Source of the DNA: Clostridium sp. UBA2485
Lineage (GTDB): Bacteria; Bacillota; Clostridia; Clostridiales; Clostridiaceae
Direction: 5' to 3'
Assembly (NCBI RefSeq): GCF_002341865.1
Contig: NZ_DDOV01000027.1
Coordinates: 1 to 42,454, forward strand
Length of the DNA stretch: 42,454 bases
Shown: positions 9,039 through 16,165 of the stretch, piece by piece
Layout: every line of letters begins with the position of its first letter
Position numbering within the stretch: the first letter of the stretch is position 1
Translations under genes and position numbers: made by a program
Notes under the pieces: model-generated
The model's database searches: none
The model's input: only the letters and a program-made list of their open reading frames with translations
Told to the model about the DNA's origin: nothing

Positions 9039-9653
9039 TTAGTTACTTACCATTTTAACCTCATTATTCTCAACTAATATTGCATCATTATTGCTGATGG
9101 GTGATAAATTTAAAGTAGCGGAATAGTCAGCAACTATCTTTTGAGCGATTTTCTTAAACGGTGCATTGGTATAATGAGGAACTGTGTAAAACTCCACTAA
9201 GCCCAAAGCACTAAAATCTGTCAAATAAGGAGCTTTTTTAACGCTGTCCATTCCTTTTGCATATTCAATGTTTGCTGATGTAACCATTGCTCCTGCGGAC
9301 TCCCCAATATAGAGTTTGCCTGCATTTACTTCTTCAATGATAATTTTATCTGCGCCTGTTCTTTTAAGCTCCTGTAACAGAAAAAAAGTATTGCCGCCTG
9401 TCACATAAATAAAATCATTACCTTTTAATTTAGTGCTTATTTCATTAGGTGTAGCTGTGGATATTTCCAAAACATCAATGGTTAATCCTAATTTCTCAAG
9501 TGATTTTTTTCCTTCATCTACATAAAAAACAACCTTTTCAACCACACTTGCAGTGGGGATAAATGTTATAGTCTTACCTTTCAAATCTTTTTCAAAGTCG
9601 GTAAATATATTGGCTACATCTTCAAAAGATGAGGCTAAAAATAATTTTTTCAT
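9039..9653 (-). CDS. Peptidase E-like protein (S51 family, class I GATase-like fold)
   Basis: The 204-residue protein belongs to the dipeptidase E (S51) group, which cleaves N-terminal Asp dipeptides in characterised members. The nucleophile elbow IGESAGA places Ser119, and His160 in TVPHYTN is a plausible triad partner. YVTGGNTFFL is the conserved glycine loop before it. Length is close to the roughly 230-residue family norm but slightly short at the C-terminus, where the typical tail after ILVEN is brief. A GGAGAG site precedes the ATG. It sits inside the G+C-richer scar between broken element genes, so it is probably horizontally acquired cargo. Its actual substrate is unknown. Confidence 0.85.
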   Translation of the reverse strand: MKKLFLASSFEDVANIFTDFEKDLKGKTITFIPTASVVEKVVFYVDEGKKSLEKLGLTIDVLEISTATPNEISTKLKGNDFIYVTGGNTFFLLQELKRTGADKIIIEEVNAGKLYIGESAGAMVTSANIEYAKGMDSVKKAPYLTDFSALGLVEFYTVPHYTNAPFKKIAQKIVADYSATLNLSPISNNDAILVENNEVKMVSN

Positions 9654-9699
9654 ATCTTGTTTTCTCTCCTTTATTATTTTCTTTAATTACAGTATAACA

Positions 9700-9936
9700 T
9701 TAAAAGGTGTCATATGTTGATACCTTTTCTTCAAGCTCCCATACTGCTGTACGGATTGCGTCAATGCTTTCTTTGTTGATATGGGATAACCCTTTTAGGG
9801 TATAATCCCAATCCTCCGGCAAGGAAAGCATTTGCGATAACAAACCTTTTGCTTTTAGCGTTAGCTCCTTGTTGCGTAAGTGGTGGTTGCTCATTACGGT
9901 ATAGCCCTTGTTGCGCTCCACCCGGATTACTGCCAT
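9700..9936 (-). pseudogene. Truncated replication/HTH gene of an integrative element
   Basis: The start MAVIRVERNKGYTVMSNHHL is typical of the helix-turn-helix, DnaD-like replication-initiator proteins carried by clostridial conjugative and mobilisable elements. An AAGGAG site lies 11 bases before the ATG at 9934-9936. The homologous part ends abruptly after AIRTAVWELE, where family members continue for more than 150 residues. The frame then runs a few unrelated codons into the upstream region of the peptidase E-like gene. The break marks a deletion junction near 9715-9720. Confidence 0.7.
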
Positions 9937-10290
9937 AGCTTCATCAGCTCCTTTCTTAAGTACGCAGTAGAACACTGTTTTTGAGGGAAAAGGTATAAAC
10001 ACTTTGCCTTGTTAAAACTGCGTTTACTAAACCGCATGATTATGACTTTACTTGCTCCTACCCTGTGACAAAAGGTCATAAAGAAACGCCACAGACTTTT
10101 TTCAAAATCTACGGCGTAGTTAGGCAATGGAAAAGGAATACCATTTGCATAGTATTCCTTTTCATACGATATTTAGTTTTTAGTATCGTTTCCGCTTGCC
10201 TAGTGCCATAAAAAAACATTGATTTTACTGGGTTTTCCTTTGTTTTCTTATGTCACCGCTGTATTTTTAGGAAGTTCTTTTTTTATTTAC
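9937..10290. other. Element-derived noncoding flank with hairpin
   Basis: This stretch upstream of the truncated HTH gene is richer in G+C than the host DNA that resumes near 10270-10290. It holds an 11-base perfect stem (AAAAGGAATAC, 10131-10141, with 10152-10162), a likely terminator. A 66-codon minus-strand frame through it has no convincing start site and no family I recognise. The right boundary of the scar is judged only by the composition change. Confidence 0.45.
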
Positions 10291-10452
10291 CAATTTTAAG
10301 ATTAATTTATATAAAATAATTTTTAATTCTACTAATAAAACTAAAAAATTCTTTATAATATAATTTTTTATAATTAATGGAAGAATTTAATCTACTATAG
10401 AAAATAGGAACTAACAACACAATTATTAATAAACTTTTATTTTATATAACTA

Positions 10453-10481
10453 TAGACATAGAAAAATAAATATATTATAAT
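10453..10481 (+). promoter_or_regulatory. Sigma-A-type promoter for the Fur-box gene
   Basis: TAGACA (10453-10458) and TATAAT (10476-10481) are separated by 17 bases, close to the housekeeping consensus. It lies immediately before the Fur-like box and the 50-residue ORF. Confidence 0.6.
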
Positions 10482-10493
10482 TGAAATATAAAT

Positions 10494-10512
10494 GAAAATG
10501 ATTATCAATATC
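10494..10512 (+). promoter_or_regulatory. Fur-like iron box
   Basis: GAAAATGATTATCAATATC matches the classical 19-bp Fur consensus at 17 positions if the central base is allowed to be A or T. It sits just after the -10 element, where a bound repressor would block transcription, and 21 bases before the ATG of the small ORF. Confidence 0.65.
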
Positions 10513-10533
10513 ATTAATAGAAGGTGAGAGTTT

Positions 10534-10686
10534 ATGATAAAGAAAAAAATTAAAAGTAGATTAATCGTATTATTAATTGGTTTATTAAGTTGTATGGTGA
10601 TTTCAACTATAGATAGAAATGTAAATGGAAAATTAATAAAAGAAAATAGTACTCCTAGTAAAGTTATATTAATGAGGAGTAATTAA
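10534..10686 (+). CDS. Fur-box-linked 50-residue single-pass membrane peptide
   Basis: This short ORF has a good AAGGTGAG ribosome binding site, an ATG and 50 codons. The product is basic at the N-terminus (MIKKKIKSR), followed by one hydrophobic helix (about residues 10-24, with LLIGLLSCMV) and a polar tail ending LMRSN. It could be a small membrane protein. The LLSC stretch is weakly lipobox-like, but nothing further supports lipidation. Its position behind a good promoter and a Fur-like box suggests expression under iron limitation. I do not recognise the family. Confidence rests on the regulatory context. Confidence 0.55.
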   Translation: MIKKKIKSRLIVLLIGLLSCMVISTIDRNVNGKLIKENSTPSKVILMRSN

Positions 10687-10744
10687 TTTCTATAGTATAA
10701 AACTTTTAGCCTAGGTAAAAATAAGGCTGAAAGGAGTGAATGGT

Positions 10745-10873
10745 ATGGATAAAACCAATAATAGCAACAATAAAGGGAAAAGAAGACAAAAGATAAATAA
10801 CTTACCTAAAAATAAAGGAAATAAAAAGACTTCACCAAGATATGTAAATTTTGATGGTGAACCAACTGAATAG
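10745..10873 (+). CDS. Small basic Asn/Lys-rich protein, 42 residues
   Basis: An AAAGGAGTG site precedes the ATG, and the ORF ends ten bases before a good terminator, so it looks like a genuine short gene. The product is strongly basic and rich in Asn and Lys, then ends SPRYVNFDGEPTE. This layout recalls short basic clostridial proteins of the CPC_1213 type, but that is a weak resemblance from memory. It may be co-transcribed with the preceding 50-residue gene, whose stop is 58 bases upstream. Confidence 0.5.
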   Translation: MDKTNNSNNKGKRRQKINNLPKNKGNKKTSPRYVNFDGEPTE

Positions 10874-10882
10874 ATAAACTAT

Positions 10883-10916
10883 AAATCTCTTAGAATGTCC
10901 TAAGAGATTTTCTTTT
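10883..10916 (+). terminator. Intrinsic terminator after the small genes
   Basis: Perfect 11-base arms (AAATCTCTTAG, 10883-10893, and 10900-10910) with a 6-base loop are followed by TCTTTT. Confidence 0.85.
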
Positions 10917-11013
10917 ATATTACTTCACATTTATAAATAGGTGTATTATTTATATCCATAATATATAATAGAATTAATAGTAAAATCTGAAATACATTGA
11001 TTAGGAGTGCACT

Positions 11014-11703
11014 ATGGATAAGGTTATATTAAAGGATATAGAAATATTGGATAATTTTGGAAGGCTCGATAGAGATATATTAATAGAAATTTGTGAGAAA
11101 AGTTACAAAACAAATTTTCATAGGGGACATCAACTCTTTATGGAAAGAGATGTAGTAAATAATATTTATATAGTTTTAAGTGGAAAAGTATCTTTATATA
11201 AAATATCAGAAGAAGGGCAAAAGCGGGTAATATTTATACTAGGAGAAGGAAGTATAATAAATGATGTAATAATTGATAATGGAAGCTCTTCAGTAAATTG
11301 TGAGGTTTTTGAAGATAGTGTCATTATGATAATTAATAAAGATGAATTACTAAAGCTTATGGAAAAATACTTTTCACTAACTAAAGTAGTTATAGAATCT
11401 ATGACTAAAAAAATTAGAAGAACTTATAGGCAACTAAAAAATACAGTGCCATTAAAGATTGAGAAAAAACTAGCAGCAAAACTTTGGAAACTTTCAAAAG
11501 ATTATGGAGTAGATGGAGAAAAGGGCACAGTAATTGATATGACCATGACTGTTACATACCTTGCAAACATGTTTGGGTGTTCAAGAGAAACAATGTCTAG
11601 AGCTATAAAAGTATTGGAAGATAAAAATCTCATAGCTATAAAAAATAAAAAGATAACAGTTATTAATAGAGAAAATTTAGCTAAATATTTTAAGGGTATG
11701 TGA
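11014..11703 (+). CDS. Crp/Fnr-family transcriptional regulator
   Basis: The 229-residue protein has a cyclic-nucleotide-binding-like beta-barrel (about residues 20-120, with GHQLFMERDVVNNIYIVLSG), a dimerisation helix, and a C-terminal winged helix-turn-helix (about 180-215) with the recognition segment FGCSRETMSRAIKVL. It has only three cysteines, spread through the chain, so it cannot carry an FNR-type [4Fe-4S] cluster in the usual way. Its effector is unknown. The gene probably once lay directly upstream of asrABC, because a near-identical copy of its last 54 bases sits in front of asrA. It is thus a good candidate regulator of sulfite reduction. Confidence 0.9.
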   Translation: MDKVILKDIEILDNFGRLDRDILIEICEKSYKTNFHRGHQLFMERDVVNNIYIVLSGKVSLYKISEEGQKRVIFILGEGSIINDVIIDNGSSSVNCEVFEDSVIMIINKDELLKLMEKYFSLTKVVIESMTKKIRRTYRQLKNTVPLKIEKKLAAKLWKLSKDYGVDGEKGTVIDMTMTVTYLANMFGCSRETMSRAIKVLEDKNLIAIKNKKITVINRENLAKYFKGM

Positions 11704-11732
11704 TACTGTACTTACAAATATAAAAATAATTG

Positions 11733-11788
11733 AAAAACACTAAACATATCTAAGAGTAAAAAACAGCTATGATATGTTTGGTGTTTTT
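11733..11788. terminator. Bidirectional terminator between regulator and flavoprotein genes
   Basis: AAAACACTAAACATATC pairs with GATATGTTTGGTGTTTT with a single G-T position. A-rich and T-rich flanks on both sides suit the two convergent genes. Confidence 0.85.
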
Positions 11789-11839
11789 GTATAGTGAAAT
11801 AGAAAATGAAATGATTAAATTATAAAGTTAAAAATTCAA

Positions 11840-12601
11840 CTATTTGAATATAATTCGTTTTTTCATACTCCATACCCCAATACTTGATATAATATCAGCA
11901 ATACAATTCTTCAAAGGATTTACCTTAGTTTCATAAAAATAAACTTTCTTATCACTGTAATATTTATAATCAGCAGGTAAAGTTTCTTTTGAAATGCTCG
12001 CCATCTTTTTAAAAATTTTGAACCATATTAAATTACCTAATGGGGGACTTGTTTCTTTTCTATATTTCATTGAATTATAAAATTTTCTTGTAGCACTTTT
12101 GATATGTTTTTCAATCTTCTTCTCATATTTTTTATTAGCCTCCCAAGGTGTACTTGTTATACTTAATTCACAAATCTTTCGACTTCCACCTAAAGTAATA
12201 GATAATGCTTTAATAACTTTATTTAATCCAGAACCACCATTAGCAACAAGCATAAGGGACTGTTTAAAGAATTTTGGTCTGTGTAGACTATGGGCAAAGC
12301 GGTCAATAAAGTTTTTCATTAGCCCACTAACATTCAATGCATATCCTGGTGAACTAAGAATTACACCGTCTGAATTTAGAATTTCTTGCTCAATGCTTTC
12401 CTTATCGTCTTTTAAAGGGCAAAACCACTCTCCTTTGGATATACAGGTAAAACAACCTTTACACATGTAAAAATTAATATCACTAAGAAATATATATTTA
12501 AAATCTATATCATTTATTAGCTTTAATTCGGCTTCTATTTTCTGAACAATTTTATATCCATTTCCTTTATGAGGACTTCCCATAATTGCAATTACTTTCA
12601 T
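11840..12601 (-). CDS. Iron-sulfur flavoprotein / NADPH-dependent FMN reductase family
   Basis: The product is a flavodoxin-like FMN protein with an added cysteine motif. MKVIAIMGSPHKGNG is the phosphate-binding loop, and CKGCFTCISKGEWFC gives CxxCxxCx7C, close to the compact cluster motif of Isf-type iron-sulfur flavoproteins. SSPGYALNVSGLMKNFIDR is the conserved flavin-face segment. An extension of about 100 residues follows the usual fold. I chose the ATG at 12599-12601 (253 residues) over the TTG two codons upstream, because the AAGGTG site is then 8 bases away. It probably shuttles electrons or reduces small oxidants. It lies in the block inserted between the Crp/Fnr gene and asrABC. Confidence 0.85.
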   Translation of the reverse strand: MKVIAIMGSPHKGNGYKIVQKIEAELKLINDIDFKYIFLSDINFYMCKGCFTCISKGEWFCPLKDDKESIEQEILNSDGVILSSPGYALNVSGLMKNFIDRFAHSLHRPKFFKQSLMLVANGGSGLNKVIKALSITLGGSRKICELSITSTPWEANKKYEKKIEKHIKSATRKFYNSMKYRKETSPPLGNLIWFKIFKKMASISKETLPADYKYYSDKKVYFYETKVNPLKNCIADIISSIGVWSMKKRIIFK

Positions 12602-12919
12602 TCTCAAATCACCTTCTATAAAGATTAAATTATGTATTTAAATGCATATTAATTTAGAAATCTGTGTTATTTTATAGTTTACTTATATGCTAATTATAAC
12701 ATTAATTTGAAATTAAAATAAATTTTTACTCTAACTTTAGTAATATATAATGCTTGTAGTAAGAGATGAAATTTTACTAGAAAATAATTAAAAAGGAAAA
12801 ATTAAATAGCTATAGAACAAGTAAGATAAAGACAATTATAATTAGCAACAAAAACTATAATTTAAGTACAGTCCTTTATTTATATATTTATGATTAGCCA
12901 ATTATGAAGGGATGATAAA
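12602..12919. other. A+T-rich divergent intergenic region
   Basis: This 318-base gap separates the divergent flavoprotein and CPBP genes and should hold both promoters. I see no hairpin, riboswitch-like fold or ORF in it. Confidence 0.4.
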
Positions 12920-13645
12920 ATGAAGAAAGTTTACCCATTTATACTGCCCTTATTTAGAAGCATTTTATTTATTATGGTTGGAGTGCTATTTACAATATTA
13001 ACCAATCAATCATTGGAGGAAGCAAGTCAATGGTGGTCTATAATATGCACTGTTTGTAATATCATTACTATTGTTTTATTGATGGCAATTTGTAGAAGTG
13101 AAGGCTCTACGTATAAAAAACTAATTGGTTGCCCAAGGAAGAAAGGTAATGTAAAATATACATTACTGGTTGTTATGTTAATGCTTATATTGGGAATAGG
13201 GGGGATGTATGTATTTGGATTTATGATTTATGGTTATGTTCCTGTAAAAATGATACAACCCATTCCTGTATGGCTTGCATCAATAAATGTCATACTTTTA
13301 CCTTTAACCACAGTATTTGCTGAACTACCTCTATATTTTGGATATGGACTAAATAGAATTGAAAAAATTACAGGCAATAAAATATTATCAATTGCATATA
13401 CGATGTTTTTCTATGCTCTTCAGCATAGTTTCATTCCTCTGCTATGGGATTGGAAACATGCCCTATTTAGATTTTTATCATTCTTGCCTTTAATGATTGT
13501 ATTAGGAATTATTTATTATAAAAAGAGAAAGCTTCATCCATTAATGGTAGGACATTTAATTTTAGACTTAGCAACAGGTGTCCAAATTTTAATGACTTCT
13601 ATATCTCCGGCATTATTTGAAATGATGAAAGCAATGAATAAGTAA
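12920..13645 (+). CDS. CPBP/Abi-type intramembrane metalloprotease homologue
   Basis: The 241-residue membrane protein has about six or seven hydrophobic segments and fits the CPBP (CAAX protease/bacteriocin-processing) family. The histidine motifs are visible: FFYALQHSF (motif 2) and GHLILDL (motif 3). Motif 1, normally EExxxR, is degenerate here (AELPLYFGYG), so the first Glu and the Arg are missing. Protease activity is therefore doubtful. A possible GGGATG ribosome binding site lies before the ATG. It is within the inserted block together with the flavoprotein gene, but is transcribed in the opposite direction. In other bacteria relatives process prenylated proteins or peptides or give bacteriocin immunity; nothing here shows which. 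Confidence 0.8.
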   Translation: MKKVYPFILPLFRSILFIMVGVLFTILTNQSLEEASQWWSIICTVCNIITIVLLMAICRSEGSTYKKLIGCPRKKGNVKYTLLVVMLMLILGIGGMYVFGFMIYGYVPVKMIQPIPVWLASINVILLPLTTVFAELPLYFGYGLNRIEKITGNKILSIAYTMFFYALQHSFIPLLWDWKHALFRFLSFLPLMIVLGIIYYKKRKLHPLMVGHLILDLATGVQILMTSISPALFEMMKAMNK

Positions 13646-13691
13646 TATGTTGTTCATAAAATGGACATCTGGAGGGGTACACTCATCTTGA

Positions 13692-13760
13692 AGCATATTT
13701 GAGGGGCTGAAAACTATAAAAATATTAGAAGACAAAAATCTTATAGTTATGCATCTTTAA
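13692..13760 (+). pseudogene. Fragment of a second Crp/Fnr-type recognition-helix coding segment
   Basis: The codons read LKTIKILEDKNLIVMHL and then stop. This matches the SRAIKVLEDKNLIAIKN segment of the intact regulator; 32 of 38 bases are identical (13713-13750 against the intact gene) and all six changes are transitions. The fragment is followed directly by the hairpin repeats. Confidence 0.65.
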
Positions 13761-13763
13761 AAA

Positions 13764-13990
13764 AATGATAGATCAGTATGATTAGCCTATTTTCCATCAT
13801 ACTGCGTTGTCAGAACCCTCTCATAGCGCCCTATGAGTAGAACCTGAAGCCTTGTCTGATGTGAGGCATATTCAAAAAATAATTAGTCAGTATGCTCATC
13901 TATTTTGTATCATACTTCGTCGTCAGAACTTCATGATAGTTAAACTATCATGAAAACCTGTCTTCTTGTATGATGCAAAATATATTTCGC
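13764..13990 (+). repeat. Two tandem copies of an interspersed hairpin repeat
   Basis: Copy 1 (about 13766-13875) has CAGTATGAT (13774-13782) pairing with ATCATACTG (13796-13804) around the loop TAGCCTATTTTCC. GTTGTCAGAAC follows, then an inner stem CTCATAG/CTATGAG. Copy 2 (about 13881-13990) has AGTATG/CATACT around a loop with CTATTTT, then CGTCGTCAGAAC, then an inner perfect 12-base stem (13930-13941 with 13943-13954). The framing motifs GTCAGAAC and AACCTG are shared, while the inner stems differ in sequence but keep pairing. Weaker, decayed versions follow to about 14065. Confidence 0.75.
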
Positions 13991-14082
13991 ATCTTTAACT
14001 AGCTATTTTATTTCATATGCTTAAAATATACTAACATCTTTGATCTATTATTTTCTTTCAGATGCCTTATAAAAAATAAAAA

Positions 14083-14142
14083 AATAAAAAAATAACAGTT
14101 ATTAATAGAGAAAATTTAGCTAAATATTTTAAGGTATGTGAT
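14083..14142 (+). pseudogene. Duplicated 3' end of the Crp/Fnr regulator gene
   Basis: This stretch repeats the end of the intact gene (11653-11706 corresponds to 14092-14143) with a single-base deletion near the stop and at most one more difference just upstream. It encodes ITVINRENLAKYF. It has no upstream gene body of its own. Confidence 0.85.
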
Positions 14143-14164
14143 AAAAATCACATACTTTTTTTTA
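14134..14164 (+). terminator. Intrinsic terminator after the duplicated regulator tail
   Basis: GTATGTGAT and ATCACATAC form a perfect 9-base stem with an AAAA loop, followed by nine T. It was probably the original terminator of the regulator gene. The stem contains TGTGA-N6-TCACA, which looks like a CRP site, but the T run argues for a terminator. Confidence 0.8.
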
Positions 14165-14199
14165 TATATCACTTAGAATTAGAGTGAGTAATAGGGAAC

Positions 14200-14233
14200 T
14201 TATTGTTAATATTAGTGAATTAATTAACAATAA
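14200..14233 (+). promoter_or_regulatory. Perfect 11-base inverted repeat upstream of asrA
   Basis: TTATTGTTAAT (14200-14210) and ATTAACAATAA (14223-14233) are perfect complements 12 bases apart. The half-site TTGTTAAT resembles Rex half-sites, but the spacing is longer than in a Rex box. With no T run and a position about 70 bases before the -10 element, it looks like an operator. Confidence 0.5.
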
Positions 14234-14279
14234 ATAGTGAAATTTTATATAAATTTTTCAGAATAAACTTAATATCCAG

Positions 14280-14304
14280 ATGATTCAAATCATATTCTTA
14301 TAAT
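14280..14304 (+). promoter_or_regulatory. Putative asr promoter with a short palindrome
   Basis: TATAAT at 14299-14304 is a good -10 element without a recognisable -35. A perfect palindrome ATGATT-CA-AATCAT (14280-14293) lies just upstream, where a regulator would contact polymerase. It is similar in size to Crp/Fnr-family sites, so the neighbouring regulator is a candidate ligand; that is inference. Confidence 0.45.
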
Positions 14305-14352
14305 ATTTAAAATTTCACTATAAAGAATAAGAAAGTATAGGAGTGTGCAATT

Positions 14353-15360
14353 ATGGGACTTATAATTTCTAAAGATAGGTTTAATGATGTGCTAAAAAAC
14401 TTAAATGAAAAATATGAAATATATGCACCTGTAAACCTAAAAGGTAAGGGAACTTTTTCTGACACAGATAGAGTAAGATATGGATTAGTAAGTTCAATAG
14501 AGGAGATTGTAGTTGATGCAAAATCTCATTTTTCTTTTAAAGAAATATTACTGCCAATAACTCAAACTTTATTTTATTTTACAGAAGAACAGTGGATTGA
14601 ACCTAAAATTGATAGAAAAGAAATATTAGTATTTTTAAGAAGCTGTGATTTACAAGCTGTAAAAAGAATAGATGAGATATATTTAAAAAATGGCGACAAA
14701 GACCCATATTATAAGGCGATTAGAGATAATGTAAAATTTATATTGATGGGCTGCAGTAAAAGCTTTGAAAATTGCTTTTGTGTAAGCATGGGGACAAATA
14801 AAAGTGATAAATATTATGCAGCAATAAATTTTAGAAATGACGTTGTAGAACTAGATGTAAAAGATGAAGAACTATTAGACTATTTTAATGATGTTGAAGG
14901 TAGAATTTGTGAAGTAAAGCCGGATTATGTTACAGAAAATTCTGTAAAAGTTAATATACCGGAAAATTTAGATCAAAGAATTTATAATTCAGATATGTGG
15001 AAGGAATACAACTCAAGATGTATTAGTTGTGGAAGATGTAATTTTGTTTGCCCTACTTGTACATGCTTTTCAATGCAAGATATTTTTTATAAAGATAATG
15101 AGAAAACAGGAGAGAGAAGAAGAGTATGGGCATCTTGTCATGTAGATAATTTTACAGTTATGGCTGGAGGACATGAGTTTAGAAAATCGAAAAGCGAAAG
15201 AATGAGATTTAAAGTAATGCATAAGGTATATGATTTTAAGAAAAAGTTTGGATACCATATGTGCGTAGGCTGTGGAAGATGTGATGATATCTGTCCAGAA
15301 TATATATCTTTTTCAAATTGCGTAAACAAGCTTAATGATGCTATGGAAGGAGAAAAATAA
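14353..15360 (+). CDS. asrA: Anaerobic sulfite reductase subunit A
   Basis: AsrA is the ferredoxin-like electron-transfer subunit of the NADH-dependent cytoplasmic enzyme that reduces sulfite to sulfide. At 335 residues it has the family's usual length. Two [4Fe-4S] motifs lie in the C-terminal third: CISCGRCNFVCPTCTCF and CVGCGRCDDICPEY. The N-terminal part contains VFLRSCDLQAVKR, typical of the AsrA/hydrogenase-beta-like family. A GGAG site precedes the ATG. It heads a tight operon: the asrB start is two bases after the asrA stop. Confidence 0.96.
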   Translation: MGLIISKDRFNDVLKNLNEKYEIYAPVNLKGKGTFSDTDRVRYGLVSSIEEIVVDAKSHFSFKEILLPITQTLFYFTEEQWIEPKIDRKEILVFLRSCDLQAVKRIDEIYLKNGDKDPYYKAIRDNVKFILMGCSKSFENCFCVSMGTNKSDKYYAAINFRNDVVELDVKDEELLDYFNDVEGRICEVKPDYVTENSVKVNIPENLDQRIYNSDMWKEYNSRCISCGRCNFVCPTCTCFSMQDIFYKDNEKTGERRRVWASCHVDNFTVMAGGHEFRKSKSERMRFKVMHKVYDFKKKFGYHMCVGCGRCDDICPEYISFSNCVNKLNDAMEGEK

Positions 15361-15362
15361 AA

Positions 15363-16154
15363 ATGTCAAATATATATATGCCATTTAAATCTAAGATAAT
15401 TAGTATAAAAAAGCATACAGATATAGAGTATTCCTTTAGAATGGAGTACTACGGAGATGTAAAGCCAGGTCAATTTTTTGAAGTATCACTTCCTAAGTAT
15501 GGTGAAGCACCAATATCTGTATCAGAAATAGGAGAAGGATATATAGAGCTCACCATAAGAAGAGTGGGAGTTGTTACAGATGTAATTCATAGCTTTAAAC
15601 CAGGAGATATTCTTTTCTTAAGAGGACCTTATGGTAATGGCTTCGATATAGACAACTATAAAGATAAAGAGCTTATAGTGGCTGCAGGGGGAACAGGATT
15701 ATCTCCGGTTAAAGGTGTTATAGATTATTTTGCAGATAATATTGAAGAATGCAAAAATCTAACAGTATTAGTAGGTTTTAAAACTATTGATAATGTACTC
15801 TTTGAGGATAATATAGAAAGATGGAAAAAAACTTCTGATGTTACTATAACAGTAGACAGTGCAGAAGAAGGATATAAAGGAAATGTCGGACTTGTTACAA
15901 AATATATACCAGACCTTAAGATAAATAATATAGATGAGGTTCAAGTAATAGTTGTAGGACCTCCAATGATGATGAAGTTTACTGTTTTAGAATTTTTAAA
16001 ATTAGGAATTAAAGAAGAGAATATTTGGATTTCTCAAGAAAGAAAAATGTGTTGTGGAGTAGGAAAATGTGGTCATTGCAAGATAGATGACACGTATATT
16101 TGTGTGGACGGACCAGTGTTTAACTATATTAAAGGAAAAACTCTTATAGATTAG
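15363..16154 (+). CDS. asrB: Anaerobic sulfite reductase subunit B
   Basis: AsrB is the FAD- and NAD(H)-binding subunit that feeds electrons to AsrA and AsrC. The 263-residue chain has the ferredoxin-reductase layout: an FAD barrel with TIRRVGVVTDVIH, an NAD domain with AAGGTGLSPVKG, and a C-terminal [2Fe-2S] motif KMCCGVGKCGHCKIDDTYIC as in dihydroorotate dehydrogenase electron-transfer subunits. It is coupled to asrA by a two-base gap and followed by asrC after 11 bases, with a GGGGGG ribosome binding site in between. Confidence 0.96.
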   Translation: MSNIYMPFKSKIISIKKHTDIEYSFRMEYYGDVKPGQFFEVSLPKYGEAPISVSEIGEGYIELTIRRVGVVTDVIHSFKPGDILFLRGPYGNGFDIDNYKDKELIVAAGGTGLSPVKGVIDYFADNIEECKNLTVLVGFKTIDNVLFEDNIERWKKTSDVTITVDSAEEGYKGNVGLVTKYIPDLKINNIDEVQVIVVGPPMMMKFTVLEFLKLGIKEENIWISQERKMCCGVGKCGHCKIDDTYICVDGPVFNYIKGKTLID

Positions 16155-16165
16155 GGGGGAATATT

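Noticed and set aside
9927..10127. 66-codon minus-strand frame before the truncated HTH gene
   Set aside because: TTG start without a convincing site, overlaps the start of the HTH gene, and has no recognised family.
13764..13990. CRISPR-like array in the repeat cluster
   Set aside because: Only two long copies, no uniform repeat/spacer lengths, and hairpins with differing arms; no cas genes nearby.
14134..14155. CRP-like site TGTGA-N6-TCACA upstream of asrA
   Set aside because: The palindrome is the stem of a hairpin with an AAAA loop and a nine-T tail, so terminator is the better reading.
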